Shown: piece after piece, positions 39,601-52,891 of the stretch
How positions within the stretch are numbered: position 1 is the first letter of the stretch
Layout of the letters: each line of letters starts with the position of its first letter
Assembly: GCA_942486035.1 (NCBI GenBank)
Contig: CALNXK010000165.1
Location: forward strand, 937,501-1,001,500
DNA length: 64,000 nucleotides
DNA from: Porites lobata
Lineage: Eukaryota; Cnidaria; Anthozoa; Scleractinia; Poritidae
Direction: 5' to 3'
Notes under the pieces: model-generated
Seen by the model: only the letters and a program-made list of their open reading frames with translations
The model's database searches: none
Told to the model about the DNA's origin: nothing
Translations under genes and position numbers: made by a program

Positions 39601-42600
39601 CCCGCAGTTGTTGGTCCTTCGAAGGCAGCTGGCTGAGGTTCAGGGAAGAGGTCCCAAGGCTGTCGATAGCATTCCTCTTAAAGTTTATAACCTTTTAGAG
39701 AGTGTGTTGCCGGGCGTTGAGCCAGTCATTCTCAAGTCGGTGCTTATTTCGCAGTCGTCACACGTGGAGATGTTTCAAACGTTAGTGTCCAAATTGGAAT
39801 CAATTGGTTACCCCGCAGAGGCCGAGAAGATTGCCATAGCAGCATTGAATTCATCTAAAGAGGCCAGCGAAGCAGATCTTATTGTATGGTGTGTGGAAAA
39901 CGCCAGCAACAAAAATGTAATTGATGCCAGTTACTCAGAAGCTCTCCATGACCCCAGATATTTGCCGCTCCTCTTTAAAGACCTAGTCGCTCCTGTTGAA
40001 GAAGGAAGGTAAGCTATCTACGGGATGGTGAGTTTCATTTGTGCATATTTCCTTAGATGGCCCGGGCTCTCAGAGAGTTATTGGACATTTCGAGCAAATC
40101 TTCAGGAAAGTGGAATATCCGCTACAGAATTGAAGACACGAAATAGCGAAATGACTACATTGTCTTTATCATGTCAACCAGAATAGACAATTAATCTTTT
40201 TTTCTCTGTCCAATGAAATGTTGTTTTGTCAAACTAATTATCTTGTAATAGTTTTAACTGAAGGCACCATATATGTTGTGCTTAATTTTCTAACCACAAA
40301 ATGTAGCGTAAACTGAGTAACAATCGTTCATTGCTTTGCTTGTAATTGTTTTCTGCTTTTTAAGTCCTTCTGAGGACATGATGATTGAGCCAGAGGAAGT
40401 TTCACAACCTATGGAAACTGCACGTTGTTTTGACCAGACCGCGGGCGGGGAGTTCCTGAGCCTTGATGAGCTGGGAAAAGTTCTAAGCCAACTTGCTTCA
40501 CAAGGTTTGATTCCGGCCTTTGATTTTTTTTTTTCAATTTTTCATAATGTTTACTTGTCACTAAGAACCTGGGGAGTGTGGAAATGGAAAGGCAATTTTT
40601 TTTCTGCATAGGAACACTTCAACATCAGCGACTAGAGAAAAAAGGACAAAAATAAACATGTTAGAGGTTGTTAAGAATTGAGTTATCGAACTTTTTTTAC
40701 CTGGCAGCATTTTACAACTAAAACATATTTTCCCGTTGTTTGCAGGCCCCCCAAAACGACGAAGACGTCATCCAAAGTACTTAAAGCGCGGAAAGCCGAA
40801 TCTTGTTGTTATTCCAAAAGGTAAAATCATACTAGGTCCCATGACTAAACTGTGAGCAGACTCTCTTTTTCTTCAGATTTCGTGAGGGGAGTGCACAAGC
40901 GCGAGCGTCAACCGTCTCGCGTCTTCAGTCACGCGCGTGGTCATTTGCGTGTCTCGCGCGTTTTGCCAGACGGACTACGAATAAAGAGCGGCTTCTCGTA
41001 GTCTATCACATGACGAGTTGCTTTATTTTTCTCACCCTTTTTAATTCTCACCTTGCAAGTTTTTCACATTTTGATGATAGTCTGTTCTTGATCGTCGTTC
41101 TTTATTTTTGTTTCCATATGTGTACTTGCAATACCTTCGTAGCCCCCTTCCTTTACTGTTACTTTGGTGTAACTTACTACATTGTTAGTTTGTTATTTAT
41201 TATTTAAAAATCCCATTGCAGGCGACATTCTAGGAACAGTGTTGTCCTTGTACATGCAAGACACCTCACCATCACTGCCTAGTTTCGAAGAAGTGTTGAT
41301 ATGCTCTTCTAATACAACTGCAGAAGAGGTGAGCATTTTCGATCTACAGATGGATAGAAACAACTTTTGATGTTGTTTCGTTTCCCTTTACTGATAGTTT
41401 GTATGTTTGACCCTTTTTTAAAAAAAAAAATAGCAATCTGACACATGGAAAGGAAACATATCATTCCATGAGAACATTCGTACTTATCAAATAGATATTT
41501 TTACTTTTCATTATGTTTCGGCCTCTTGAGTAAGGCAGGACCTGACATCTGTGGATCAAATTTTGTTTGCACTGTCGGATTTCCGGACATGTTTGAAGGC
41601 TTGTGTGGTATCCCGGGATACTCTTACCCGTAGTACTCTTAGTGATGTGCTGCTGACGTTTAGCGGTTCATTTGTTTACGCGTGAACACGCTGTGGGTGT
41701 TACACCCGCAGTGTAGCGACTCTTGGGATTGCTTCATTCTCTCTTCTGACTGATTCCCACGAGCAAGGATACTGGTTTGAAAGCTTAACAATGGATTTTT
41801 GCCAGTGTAGCCTTCGAACCGGCTCACGTTAACTGGCGACAAGCGTCACTATAATTAGCCGACTAGACTTTGCCTTTTACATTTCCGTTATAGATTGAGC
41901 TTCTTTGGCGACGGGCCCTTACAGACTCTAATGGACAGATGTTCTGTTTGGTGAATGTTGACCTTCTTGACTACACTGTTTCGCAGAAAGCTGCTGACAG
42001 CCTTGAGTTTTTACTACAGGAGCCTCAATACAATCGTAACGATGGTATTCAAGCTACTGTATTTCGTCTGTTAAACATCCAGCCTTTACTAAGCCTCCCC
42101 GTTGCATTAAAACCCCTAGTCTGAGGCACAAGGCACCCCTATGGGAGACGAACTTCAACAGAGTTAATGAGCTAGTGGTCAAAATAACCGACTTTAACTG
42201 ACTTAGACTTTAGCTTAAAGCCTCTCTCAGTTACTGGATGACTTAACACTCATGGAAATAATTGATCTCGTGAAGGACGCAAGTACGTTTTGACTTTGAT
42301 ATTTTCAACTTTGAAAATTGAAAGATCGCTCCCCACTAATGCAAAGAGAGTTTTCGCCTGTAAGAATTAGTAACAAAAGTTTCATCTTTTTTTAGCGAAA
42401 TTGTAGTTCAGTGGATATTTTCTCATTTTAGGGCTGTCCCTTGTGGTTATCTGTAGTTCTGAGAATGAAGACAGAGCTCATATGGCTGCAGCACTTGATC
42501 AGTACAGACTTAGAACTATTCCGTATTGCGCTGTGTCAAAAGATATCAGGCAATATCTGCAGACACAATTCAAGGTGTGCTCTCGACTACAAGGAAAGCT

Positions 42601-45600
42601 GCAAGATAAGATCCTTCAATGGGAACCTGCTGCCATGGTGGACAAGGAAAAGTAAGGAGAGAAAAATGCACTCTTTCTCTTTGCAATGCACTTTTTTAGT
42701 GACTTCATTTTCTGTGAGTTCTGTGACCCTAAGAGTGGATTTCTACTGCCGCGTATTTTTTTACGTGCGTACGTGCGTAAAATTTACGTTCGCAAATAAA
42801 ATAGAGGCAAAGAATAAACGGTCGTTCGTAAGCGTCTCAACAGCGTCTAAATCTCAACACTTTATATCTTGCGTCTATTCTATTTATGTGATTAACATTT
42901 ACGTACGTTAACGTGCGTAGCAAAAAACGCGTCAGTGGAAATCAATCTTAAAGCTAAACCTTTGTATACGAGGGGTCCTATTTAGTTTTAATTATCCATT
43001 GGCCAAAAGCTAGTAAAAGTTAAGATAAGGAAACCCAAAAATGCACACAATTAAACAGAACGTAGACAATGTAAACAACGGCAGACAATGTCAGCAGCGC
43101 CACCTAAAACACTATTCCCACCATTAGCAGTACCAACTCCACTATCATTACGTACAGCACAACAACAATCCAACAACTGGCAAAATCAGCGACTGCATCA
43201 GCCTCTCATTAACACTAGCAACACCTTACCGACAGCATCAGCGACTCTTCTGACGACTACCAATGACACCAAACAAACCGCTACCATAGAAAACAACACC
43301 AACACGAAGCATATTTCAAAAGTAGGTTGAGTTTGATCGTCCGGGTGAACGTAGTCCTGAATAGGACTGTTGTTGTTGACAGTGACTCACGTTTCGACAA
43401 CCTGTGCGGTAGTCATCTTCAGAGTCAAAGTGAGTTGTATCAGGTCAGTTGATGGTATTATACTCTGGTTATTGATCTGATTGGTCAATTACGTCGCGAT
43501 GTTATTGGTCGTCTGTCAGTTAAGCCGGAGGACAAACCGGAGGGCAGACAGGGAGCAGTATACAAGATCAAATGCTGCGACTGCCAGGCTTCTTACATTG
43601 TGCAAACCGGCAGAAACCTAAGCACGCGACTGGCCGAACACAAACGAACGACGAGGAATGCTGACATCTCCAATCACATTGCTGAGCACCATTTAAAGAC
43701 GAAACATCAAATTGACTGGGACTCTGCGAGATGTATGACGTATTCTACAGACTACTATCAACGTTTTATTTTAGAGAGCTGGTTTACTAACTTAGAACAA
43801 ACACCACTGAATCGTAGCCAACCGTTACCAGCGCCGTACAAACGACTTATTGACGAGATCAAGCAAAACTAACTACGAGAGAACGACTGGAGAAGTGACA
43901 ATTTGACTAACAATAGACGACTGTTTAACCGTGACAATAGACGGATCGAAACGCACCAATTACTGATTACGAGTCTTCATAGCCAATAACATCACGGCTT
44001 AACTGACAGACGACCAATAACATCGCGACGTAATTGACCAATCAGATCAATATCCAGAGTATAATACCATCAACGGACGTGATACAACTCACTTTGACTC
44101 TGAAGATGACTACCGCACAGGTTGTCGAAACGTGAGTCACTGTCAACAACAACAGTCCTATTCAGGACTACGTTCACCCGGACGATCAAACTCAACCTAC
44201 TTTTGAAGTGACTCCTGGGCTCAAACCTTTCACACAGCATATTGTAAGGCAAGTATATCTAACAACATAACATAGCCAACGGTCCCGTCATCTACAGTAC
44301 CAAACACCATTGCTACTAATAGGGAGCTCAAGCAACAACGACGGCGACGGCTAGGAAAACGTCACTTAAAAAGTGAAGTTGCGCTGCCTCAAACTTTGTC
44401 CCGAGTATTGCCTCGGGTTCAATTCGCCTAACGTTGGCTGTTTTGGCTGATTTCTAAAAGACCGTATCGAAGTTCAGGAAAAGAAAAAGAAAGTCGTTGT
44501 CTTGTGTTCACGTTTTTCAGAAAGAAAAAAGGCATTTTCACATCGTAGTCAACCAATTACGGTAAAGAAATGTACAAAAAAGGCATGATGCACCTGAAAA
44601 GTTGTTTTTTGCTAGTTGAACCTACTGCATTTTTGCCGTTCTCGTTGACGTCGCCGTCGTCGTTGCTTAAGCTCCCTAATCTCAGCAGCAGCAGCCGCGT
44701 CAATAGCACCACTGCCAACACCACCTTAAACACCAGCGTTATTAGCCTCAACCCATGAAAGTGACATTTTAGTGGCCACCGCCACTACCTTTTACAAAAC
44801 ACAGGCCAAACAGGATCAACAACAAGTGTGTCTTGTAATGTCTAAATTGACCTTTGTGTTTCCTATCTCTAAAAGAAACATTCCGTTCACCCCATACAGG
44901 TTGTCAGTGAGAGTTGTGTCCTCAGAAAGGGCAGGTTGCGGCAAGAGCTTGGTGGTTCAGCGACTTAGAGAACGCTTAGTTCAACTTGGAGACAATGATG
45001 CAGTATTGAGTTACCTCAGAGATGGGGAGGCAGATGTGCCTCTGTGTATCAGCATCCCAATTTATGGACCAGCTGTCGATCAGGGCTCCGTCGTGGAGTC
45101 CTTGTTACCACATATGATTGTTCCTGATCTGCCACTTTCCCGAATTTTTCACCTTGATGTCCATCCGTCGGTACTAAATGCTTTTTTTAGACAATATGTT
45201 TAAGCGTACTTTAAATGAATGTATATCACAGAAACGTATTAAAAAGGGCTGAGATAGCTACGATCTTAGAAATGTTGGAATTGGGCAAAATATTTTTATC
45301 CCACAAAAATACACTGAACACACTTGCCAATCAATAGGAAGGTATACTTAAGAACTGATTCGCTCCCATCTATTAACTGACCGTACCATCCTTGTGATGG
45401 TTGTATTTTGACAGGTGAAGAGTGGTCTTGACGCACTTCTGTTTAATCTCTTGATACTTGGTGTCTTGAAAAGTACTAGTGGACAGGTCTGGAGACGAAG
45501 ATTATCTGATTTGTATGTGATTGAGCTAACGACGGGGCCAACACAAGGGGTCAACGAAACCGTTCAAAGGCGACCGGTACTTTCTAAGGTAGGGTTCACT

Positions 45601-48600
45601 TAATCGTTAAGCCATCATCAGAGTGGCCTAAGAGATACTGTGGGAGCATTTATCTTATTTCTCAAGGAAAGAACCGATCAATGAAGAGCGCTTTTTATAT
45701 TTTAATGGCACCGATTTTTAAATCTTTAAAAAGACTTTCTGGACGATAGCTTGCATTGATGTCGCGTTTGCTTATCTTTTCTTATCTCTTAAATATTTCA
45801 TTTTTGTGGTCAATCATGCTAGGGCCTTTGCGGTTATTTGGTTAGCCCTATTCAAAAATGCCATTAAGACCACTGGGTAAGTGGCTCGTGGGAGTTTACA
45901 AGATCTTTGTTTCACTGGTAAAGTCATTTTTTTAAAAGCTGAAATGATATAATAATAATGATAATATTAAATATTTATACAGCACAATTTAACATACAGG
46001 AGGATATGATCAAATGCGCTTTACATATTACAATTGAATACGAGATTACTATGTTACCTATTTACAATTTTGAATTTACAATAAAATGCGAAGATGTATA
46101 CTATATGAAACACTATAAAGAAATTATAAATTAAACGCTTCTCTAAAATGAGTTTTAAGCAATGTCTTAAAGGTGTTGAAATTTTGCTGTGACTTTAATG
46201 ATTGCGGGAGAATGTTCCAAATCTTGGCGGATGCATAGGAAAAGGCTCCATCGCCAAGCAATTTTTTCGATCGTCGTGAATGGTCTTCCAACTGGATACG
46301 GGTGCTCGAGCGGAGGTTGTATGTCGAAGTCTTCTTGCTGGCGACCATGCTTTTTTGATACTTGGCCCATGAATGCACTTGAAACAGAGCATAGCAATCT
46401 TGAAATTGATTCTAAACTTAATCGGCAGCCAGTGAAGACGTATAAATGACGATGTGATGTGTTCGTGTCTTGGCAATGATCACACCAATCGGAGTGCCGC
46501 GTTTTGCACCCGTTGGAGCTTGCAAAGGTTCGTAGCGGCAACACCATACAATAGTCTATTCTCGATATCACAATTGCCTGAACAATCGACTCTATCTTCA
46601 AAGCTAAGATATCGTTTAATGCGCCCAATATTATGCAGATGGTAAAGTCCTGATTGACAAGTCTTGTTGATAGCGGGGTTTTCATGCTCAGATGGTTGTC
46701 GAACGACGTCCCTAGGTTCCGAACGTTGCATACTGCAGACACTTCCTGTGATCAATGCTGAGCTCTGATATGCTTATCTTGTCCAATTGCGCGTGGGTTC
46801 CGATTACAATTAATTCCGTTTTGTCATCATTTATCTTAAGTTTGTCAGCCGTCATCCAAGTCTTGATGTGTAGAATGCAATCTTGTAAAGCAGTTACCGT
46901 TTCCAATTCCCTCGCCCTGGAACCAGGCTTAAATGAGATATATAACTAGTTATCGTCTGCGTATACATGAACATCTGGGAAGTGGCGCTTCACTTCCTCA
47001 AATAGCTTGCTGGCATAAAGTACAAAAACGCAGCGCCCCAGACACGAACCTTGCGGCACACCTTGAGGTAGAGAGAAATCCTCTGAGAAGCTCCCATTAA
47101 GTAATACATGCTGTGATCTACCAGCTAGGCAGGATGTGAACCACTGAAGTGCAGTATCTGCGATGCCAAAAGTTACCTCTAGACGACGGAGAAGTACTTC
47201 ATGGTATTCAGTGTCAATGCTGAACTCAAGTCTAACAGCACTAGTAGAGTGAACCTCTGGTGATTCATGTTAAGCAAGATGTCATTGTGTACCTTAAGGA
47301 GAGCCGTCTCCGTGCTGTGGCCTACTCGATAGGCTGACTGGAGCGTTGGTTTGGTTGTACACTGCTCTCTCGGTAAGCTTCGACTCACAGGTCTAAGATC
47401 TGAAAGGGAGGCGCTTTAACAAGGTTTCTTGAGCTGTGGATCAACTAGAGCAGCTTTCCACGCAGCTGGAAAGTGTCCAAGAGCCAAGGAACAATTAACC
47501 ATAGAAGTGATTATTGGGAGGAGTTCTTCAAGGCTGCCCAGTAAGATAGACGTTTGAAAAGGATCGAACATACAACTTTTCTTAGCTGAAGCCTTAATGA
47601 GCTGGTATAGATCCTTCTCTTTCACTTCCTTGAAAAGACTTAGTGGTTCGAGATTTGAGCTGAAAGCAGGGTCGTCAATGAGGTCACTACATCTGTTCTG
47701 GGTAACATCGATACCGTCTAGCTCATTGTGGATATTAACGATCTTACGATGGAAATAGCGGGCAATGTCATTTGCCACAGCCACAGCAGCAGGTCTTCAG
47801 CGAACTTTGTCTTTCTCCACGTTTGCTCAGCCTTCAGTCGCTTTCTTTTCGCCTCGGCAATTGCTTGGTTAAAACTCATGTTTTCTTTAAAAAAAGTTCA
47901 ACAATTATTTTTCTTTAAACAAACAAGTCCATAGCTATGCCACTAGATACGCGAACGATTTTCACCTTCCTTTTTGTAGAACAAACCTTCGTAAATTTTT
48001 TCAGTTTCCAAGGACCTACTTATTATAAATCTATAGAAAATGTTATTAAAGAATCTAATTCTCTCCACTTATTGAAAACGAAATTGAAAAAGAACATTAT
48101 ATATGATATATTAGTTATAAATCTTGTAGTAAATAGCTATCTTTCTTCACATGCCTGATATTATTTTTATACTTATTGTTACATGTACCATACTTTATAT
48201 TTTGTCAACTCAGTCTATGTAATTAGTTAATTTATACTTACCTTCATTGTATTTTACTTTCGATCCTGGCCTTACTGTTACTGTTAACTTTATTTTTACT
48301 GTGAGGGAGCCCAATGTTTATAAGCCTCATGGTTTCTTTTTGGGCTTCCTCGCCACTTTCATTTGCTTTTGTGTAACTGTCTTGTTTTATTGTTATTTGT
48401 ATTTTGTGGTAAATCAAATAAAGTTACAAGTTAAAGTTACAAGTTACAAGTTGGTTGTACCAGGGGACCTGGGGCCTTGAACTCACTACTTTTTGTTACA
48501 GTGGTGCATGGCGATCTAGTGTACTGCTTAGGGTGGAGTTGTAACTTTGTACAAACTTGTCAAAATCTTCACAAGAGGATGGACACCCAACAATGCCTTG

Positions 48601-51600
48601 CAGGCACAGATCTAACTTCGCGATATCTTGCTTGAGGCAGTCAAGATCAACAGACTTGGTCTTCCAATGAGTCACCCTCTTGGCCTAGGGCGAGCCTTGT
48701 TTATGCGAATACTACAACAAACAACCGAATGATGAGAGAGCTAGCGACAACTGCATGGAGTTGATCCCAGCAGTGTCTCAGTTCTCCTCGTGATAACGAG
48801 ATCTAACCTGTGACTAAAATTTAATATATGTGCGGTTCGGTAACGTGCTGTTCAAGCCCAACAAATTCAAGTAGATCAAGGAACTTCACCGCGTCGATAC
48901 CATTTGGAACGTCCACGTGGATATTGAAATCCCCAACGACAAGCAAGCGTTCCTTTGATAAGATAACACATTCCATTAAATCAGCGAACTCCTTTAGGAA
49001 GGTGCTCGTGGGAACCCCGTGGTTTTCCGAAGGTTGTGTTCTATAAGCAATAATGATCCTGAGCTTGCAAGATGTCGGCAGTTGTACAAGTAGCTCAGAA
49101 TAATCTATGGCCTCCTTCTCAGCAGATCTGACGGTACTAACTCTTAAGCAGTCACGGAAGAGTAATCCTATGCCCCCTCCACCCCTTTCCGAGCGAGGAT
49201 AGTCAATTAGCTTATAACCAGTTGGGCGATGTTCGGCTCTGACTGCATCATCTCTCTTTTGTAGCCAGGTCTCGGTAATTGCGACGAGATCGTATTTGTT
49301 TTCGCATATATAGTCAACAAAGTCTGCCGTCTTATTTTTAACTGATTGCGTATTTAGTAAACAAAGCGACAACAGTCGACTATTGCCTGGTGTTTTATTC
49401 AGTGGAGCCCGTTTAATTTCAATAAGACTCGAGGTGTTACGAGCTGACCGACACTTTGCTCTAGATGCTTGTCCCAAGTGAGGAGAGTTGTTGTGAGGGA
49501 CCAGGATTTAGTTTGAAAACTAAATCTCCTTCTAACAGCGGGTGGAATGTTGCGGTGCTATTAGCATAATATGCACAAGGGCTCTTGCTCCGCCTAGATC
49601 TCTTCTTGATGGAGAAGACATAGCCTCCTTTGTTCAACACAGATCCCGTTGGGTACACAGTTGTGACAGCTTTGCCATTGTTGTTCAACGGTAAAACAAT
49701 AGACTCGTAAAATTCACTGTTTTGAAAGATCCAGGGTCTCAACGATAATTCTTGAAAATGCCAAATTATAGGGTTTTCTTGCCAGTTTTCAACGTGAAAA
49801 ATAGCCCAGGACCGTCTCTCAGATATTAGACAGCTATCTCCCGAGTCATTTCTACTATAGATGCTCACCAAAAAGGAACAGCGCGAGTAAAAAGCCCGGA
49901 GAGCAGAGTGTCGTGTCTGACCTTCATTCTTTTGACCTATGATACGATAGCAGAAGAGATAGTAGAAGATAGTAGAAGAGTTCAGTGAAGGAAAGCATTT
50001 AATCGCTAAATTTGTGTTTTTTCAATAGCGCGACGTTCGAAAAGTCAAAGCAGAGCCTTTTTACAGGCTGCTTCCTTCCATTAAATGTGAAACACCGTTA
50101 CGAACGTTGAGTCAGTTGAGGACTCAGAAAACGGGTAAGAAATTCTGTTTGAGCTGCCATTGGTTTGATTGAACAGATGTCCATCGTGCTTTATTTTAAT
50201 TTATTGTAATTGGTACTACATTTGTATAAACACAAAGAACGTTTGTATGACTAAAAGATCCGAGTCACGCACGGGAAAAGATACGCCACCTGGTTCTTTT
50301 ACTAGGGTCGTCTTCACATTCCTGTTACAATTGCAGAATCAGCAGTGTCGATGGGGATCCTTCGACTATAACTTGTACATTATACTAAAATCTCCTTAAT
50401 CCCCAATATTCACATGCAAATTCTCTAGAATGATCAACGTACATCTAGTCATGGAATAAGTTGAATTTTTTCAAACGTATTCGAAGGATTTGGTGTCCTA
50501 AAAATGACAGCAATATTCACTCATACCATAACTTTTTTCTCTTTCCTTTTCCGTAGGTGGTATTAGTCTCAACCCTCTGTTTGACAATGGTGAATTTCAA
50601 AGCTCACATGTTCAACGGGCGTTTCAGTACCTGAGTTTTTGGGAGTCAGCAAGAAAGAAACTAAACCAATTCTCGTTTATACCAACTAAGGTGATGGGTG
50701 ACCATGCAAAATGTATTGACACACTTGTAAGGTACACTCTATATAAAAATCTTTTTTCACCATTTCTTCAAGAATGGCCGAATTTGGCTATTAGTTCTTC
50801 GTGCGTCCACGAATAAAGGAGATTTCAAAATAGCCTTTGTAAGGTCATAATATAAGTTCATTTGTAGCTTGGTTTTGTACCTAGAGTTTGGATTTGACAT
50901 ACTTGGGCGGTGTCAAAAGTGACACAGTGTAAAAATAAACTGTTCCTTTTCAATAAACACGAGTTCTCAGTTTACAAGGCTTTTACTCTAGAGTCGTGCT
51001 CGCGCTATAAAATTACAAGGACAGCAAAACAATCATTTCGAAAAATAATCTTACTTGCCTCGTCAATTGTAGTGATGCCTATGGGAGATATGGAATGAAC
51101 AGCTATATTTCCAATGAAATGAGAAGGATTTAGTGATCGTTTATGCACTTTTTTCAGAAATTGTGGCGTTGTGGACCCGTCATGGGCTGAACTCCGTCAT
51201 TTTGTGAACTTCCTCGACTCTCAGCTCCAAGCTTGTGAAGCCAGTGCGTTTTGTAACATGAAACTTGTTGGAGACACTCTCAAGGGCTTTAGAAGCTTTG
51301 TGGTCCAATTCATGATCCTTATGTCACGGGTAAGAAATATGGAAAATGTGCGATCGCGAAGAATATGTGGCCCAGTTCCCAGGAGCTAAATGCTACCCAC
51401 CCAAACCCTTGGAAACAGAGCCTGAAATCCGGAAGGCGGTGGGCGCCATCTATGTTATATACAGTGAATTATTATTTGACATGGATATTAACTAGATTGC
51501 CGATCTTTTCCATGTCTTAAAGTTTTTCGGTATGGCATTCTTTTTCAACTCTGTTTTCATTTGGGTTTATTTTGAACCAAACATTTTTTCAGGGAAATCA

Positions 51601-52841
51601 ATATAACATCTTGACTATGTTCCTCAACGAAGCATTGAGAGAGTGACAAAATTAGGGTACCGTAAACCCTTTATTAAGTCCCCCAGGGGGCTCCTTTATT
51701 TCAAACACATTTGATAGGTGGTGGGGGGGGTATTTGGGACGTGGGGGCTACATATTTAGTTTACGCAAAGAAGATGGTATAACATCTCCATAAAGAACTA
51801 CCGTGTAAAGTGGAAAAGCTCAAGTACAAGAAGTTGAAGGTCATGCAGCCGAGGATCGAAAACAAATCCGAACGTCTAGTGTGGATCAGTCCACACAGAG
51901 TTTTACTGTCGCTATTGATTAATACAGTCTATTATTTATTATTGAATGATAACAAGGGGGAGGGAGGGGGGCTTAAAAAAAGGGGGGCTCTTACTAACTA
52001 TTTTCTCCTAAAAAGGGAAGACTTATTAGAGAGGAGGTAGCTAATTGAGAAGAGAGGAGTGGGCTTAATAGAGGATTTACGGTAGCTAACATTCCTGCTT
52101 TTTGTCCCCATTTCCAAACCCTTAAGGTGGTTAGTATGCATAATTTATGAACCAAAAAGCTCACAATTTAGTGTTGTCCCTATTGTACTGACATCTTCAA
52201 GTTCGTGGCAATTCGTTGTCCCTGTAATGAACTTCTTTTTTTAAGGATTTTGCTACACCATCTCTAAACGATGTTGCTGATGATGACGCAGAAGAAACAG
52301 CTGTTGTTCAGTTGTCTTTAAGAAGACACTGGGAAACCAGGTATGATTTTAAAACATTATAATTGGTAAAGTTAAGATTCATTTAAAGGGGGAGTCGCTT
52401 AAATCAAAGTATTCGATTTCTTGAAGCAATTTTCCCAGTTATTTTATCTCTTTGGTACTATTCGTGCTATGTAGTTTTAAAGTCTTATCAAGTTATGATG
52501 TTCCTGTTCAGATGAAAAAGTAAAATTTGTGGTATTTCCTATACTACTTTTACAAAGGTTGTCTAAGATTTGTAAAATATTATCCTTCCTTTCGCTTTTT
52601 TTTCTTTATTTTTGTTGATGTATTTTAATTTTTTTCAACAGCTTACATCCCTACATTTTCTTCAATCAAGATGGCGTTACCATGACGTTTGTTGGCTTCC
52701 ATATTGACCAAAATGGCAATTTAATTGATCCAGACAGTCGTGTCATCATCCAGCCTAATTTGATGTCAGACCATTTACGTACTGGTCTTTTCATCCAAAA
52801 AGTTGACATGGAAACTAACTACGAATCTTGGAGCAAGTATG

Positions 52842-52891
<50 letters not shown>

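Larger units (their letters stand above)
43040..44206 (+). mobile_element. Penelope-like element remnant with inverted terminal repeats
   Basis: Inverted repeats of about 200 bp (43316-43515 and about 44005-44206) enclose a GIY-YIG endonuclease frame. The reverse transcriptase is absent. The short 5' frame 43088-43330 is the kind of low-complexity leader seen beside such elements. Family assignment rests on the nuclease and the inverted pseudo-LTR layout. Confidence 0.8.

Noticed and set aside
44070..44252. Minus-strand 60-codon frame in the Penelope-like right repeat
   Set aside because: It reads the inverted repeat; the same peptide is mirrored at the left repeat, so it is not an independent gene.
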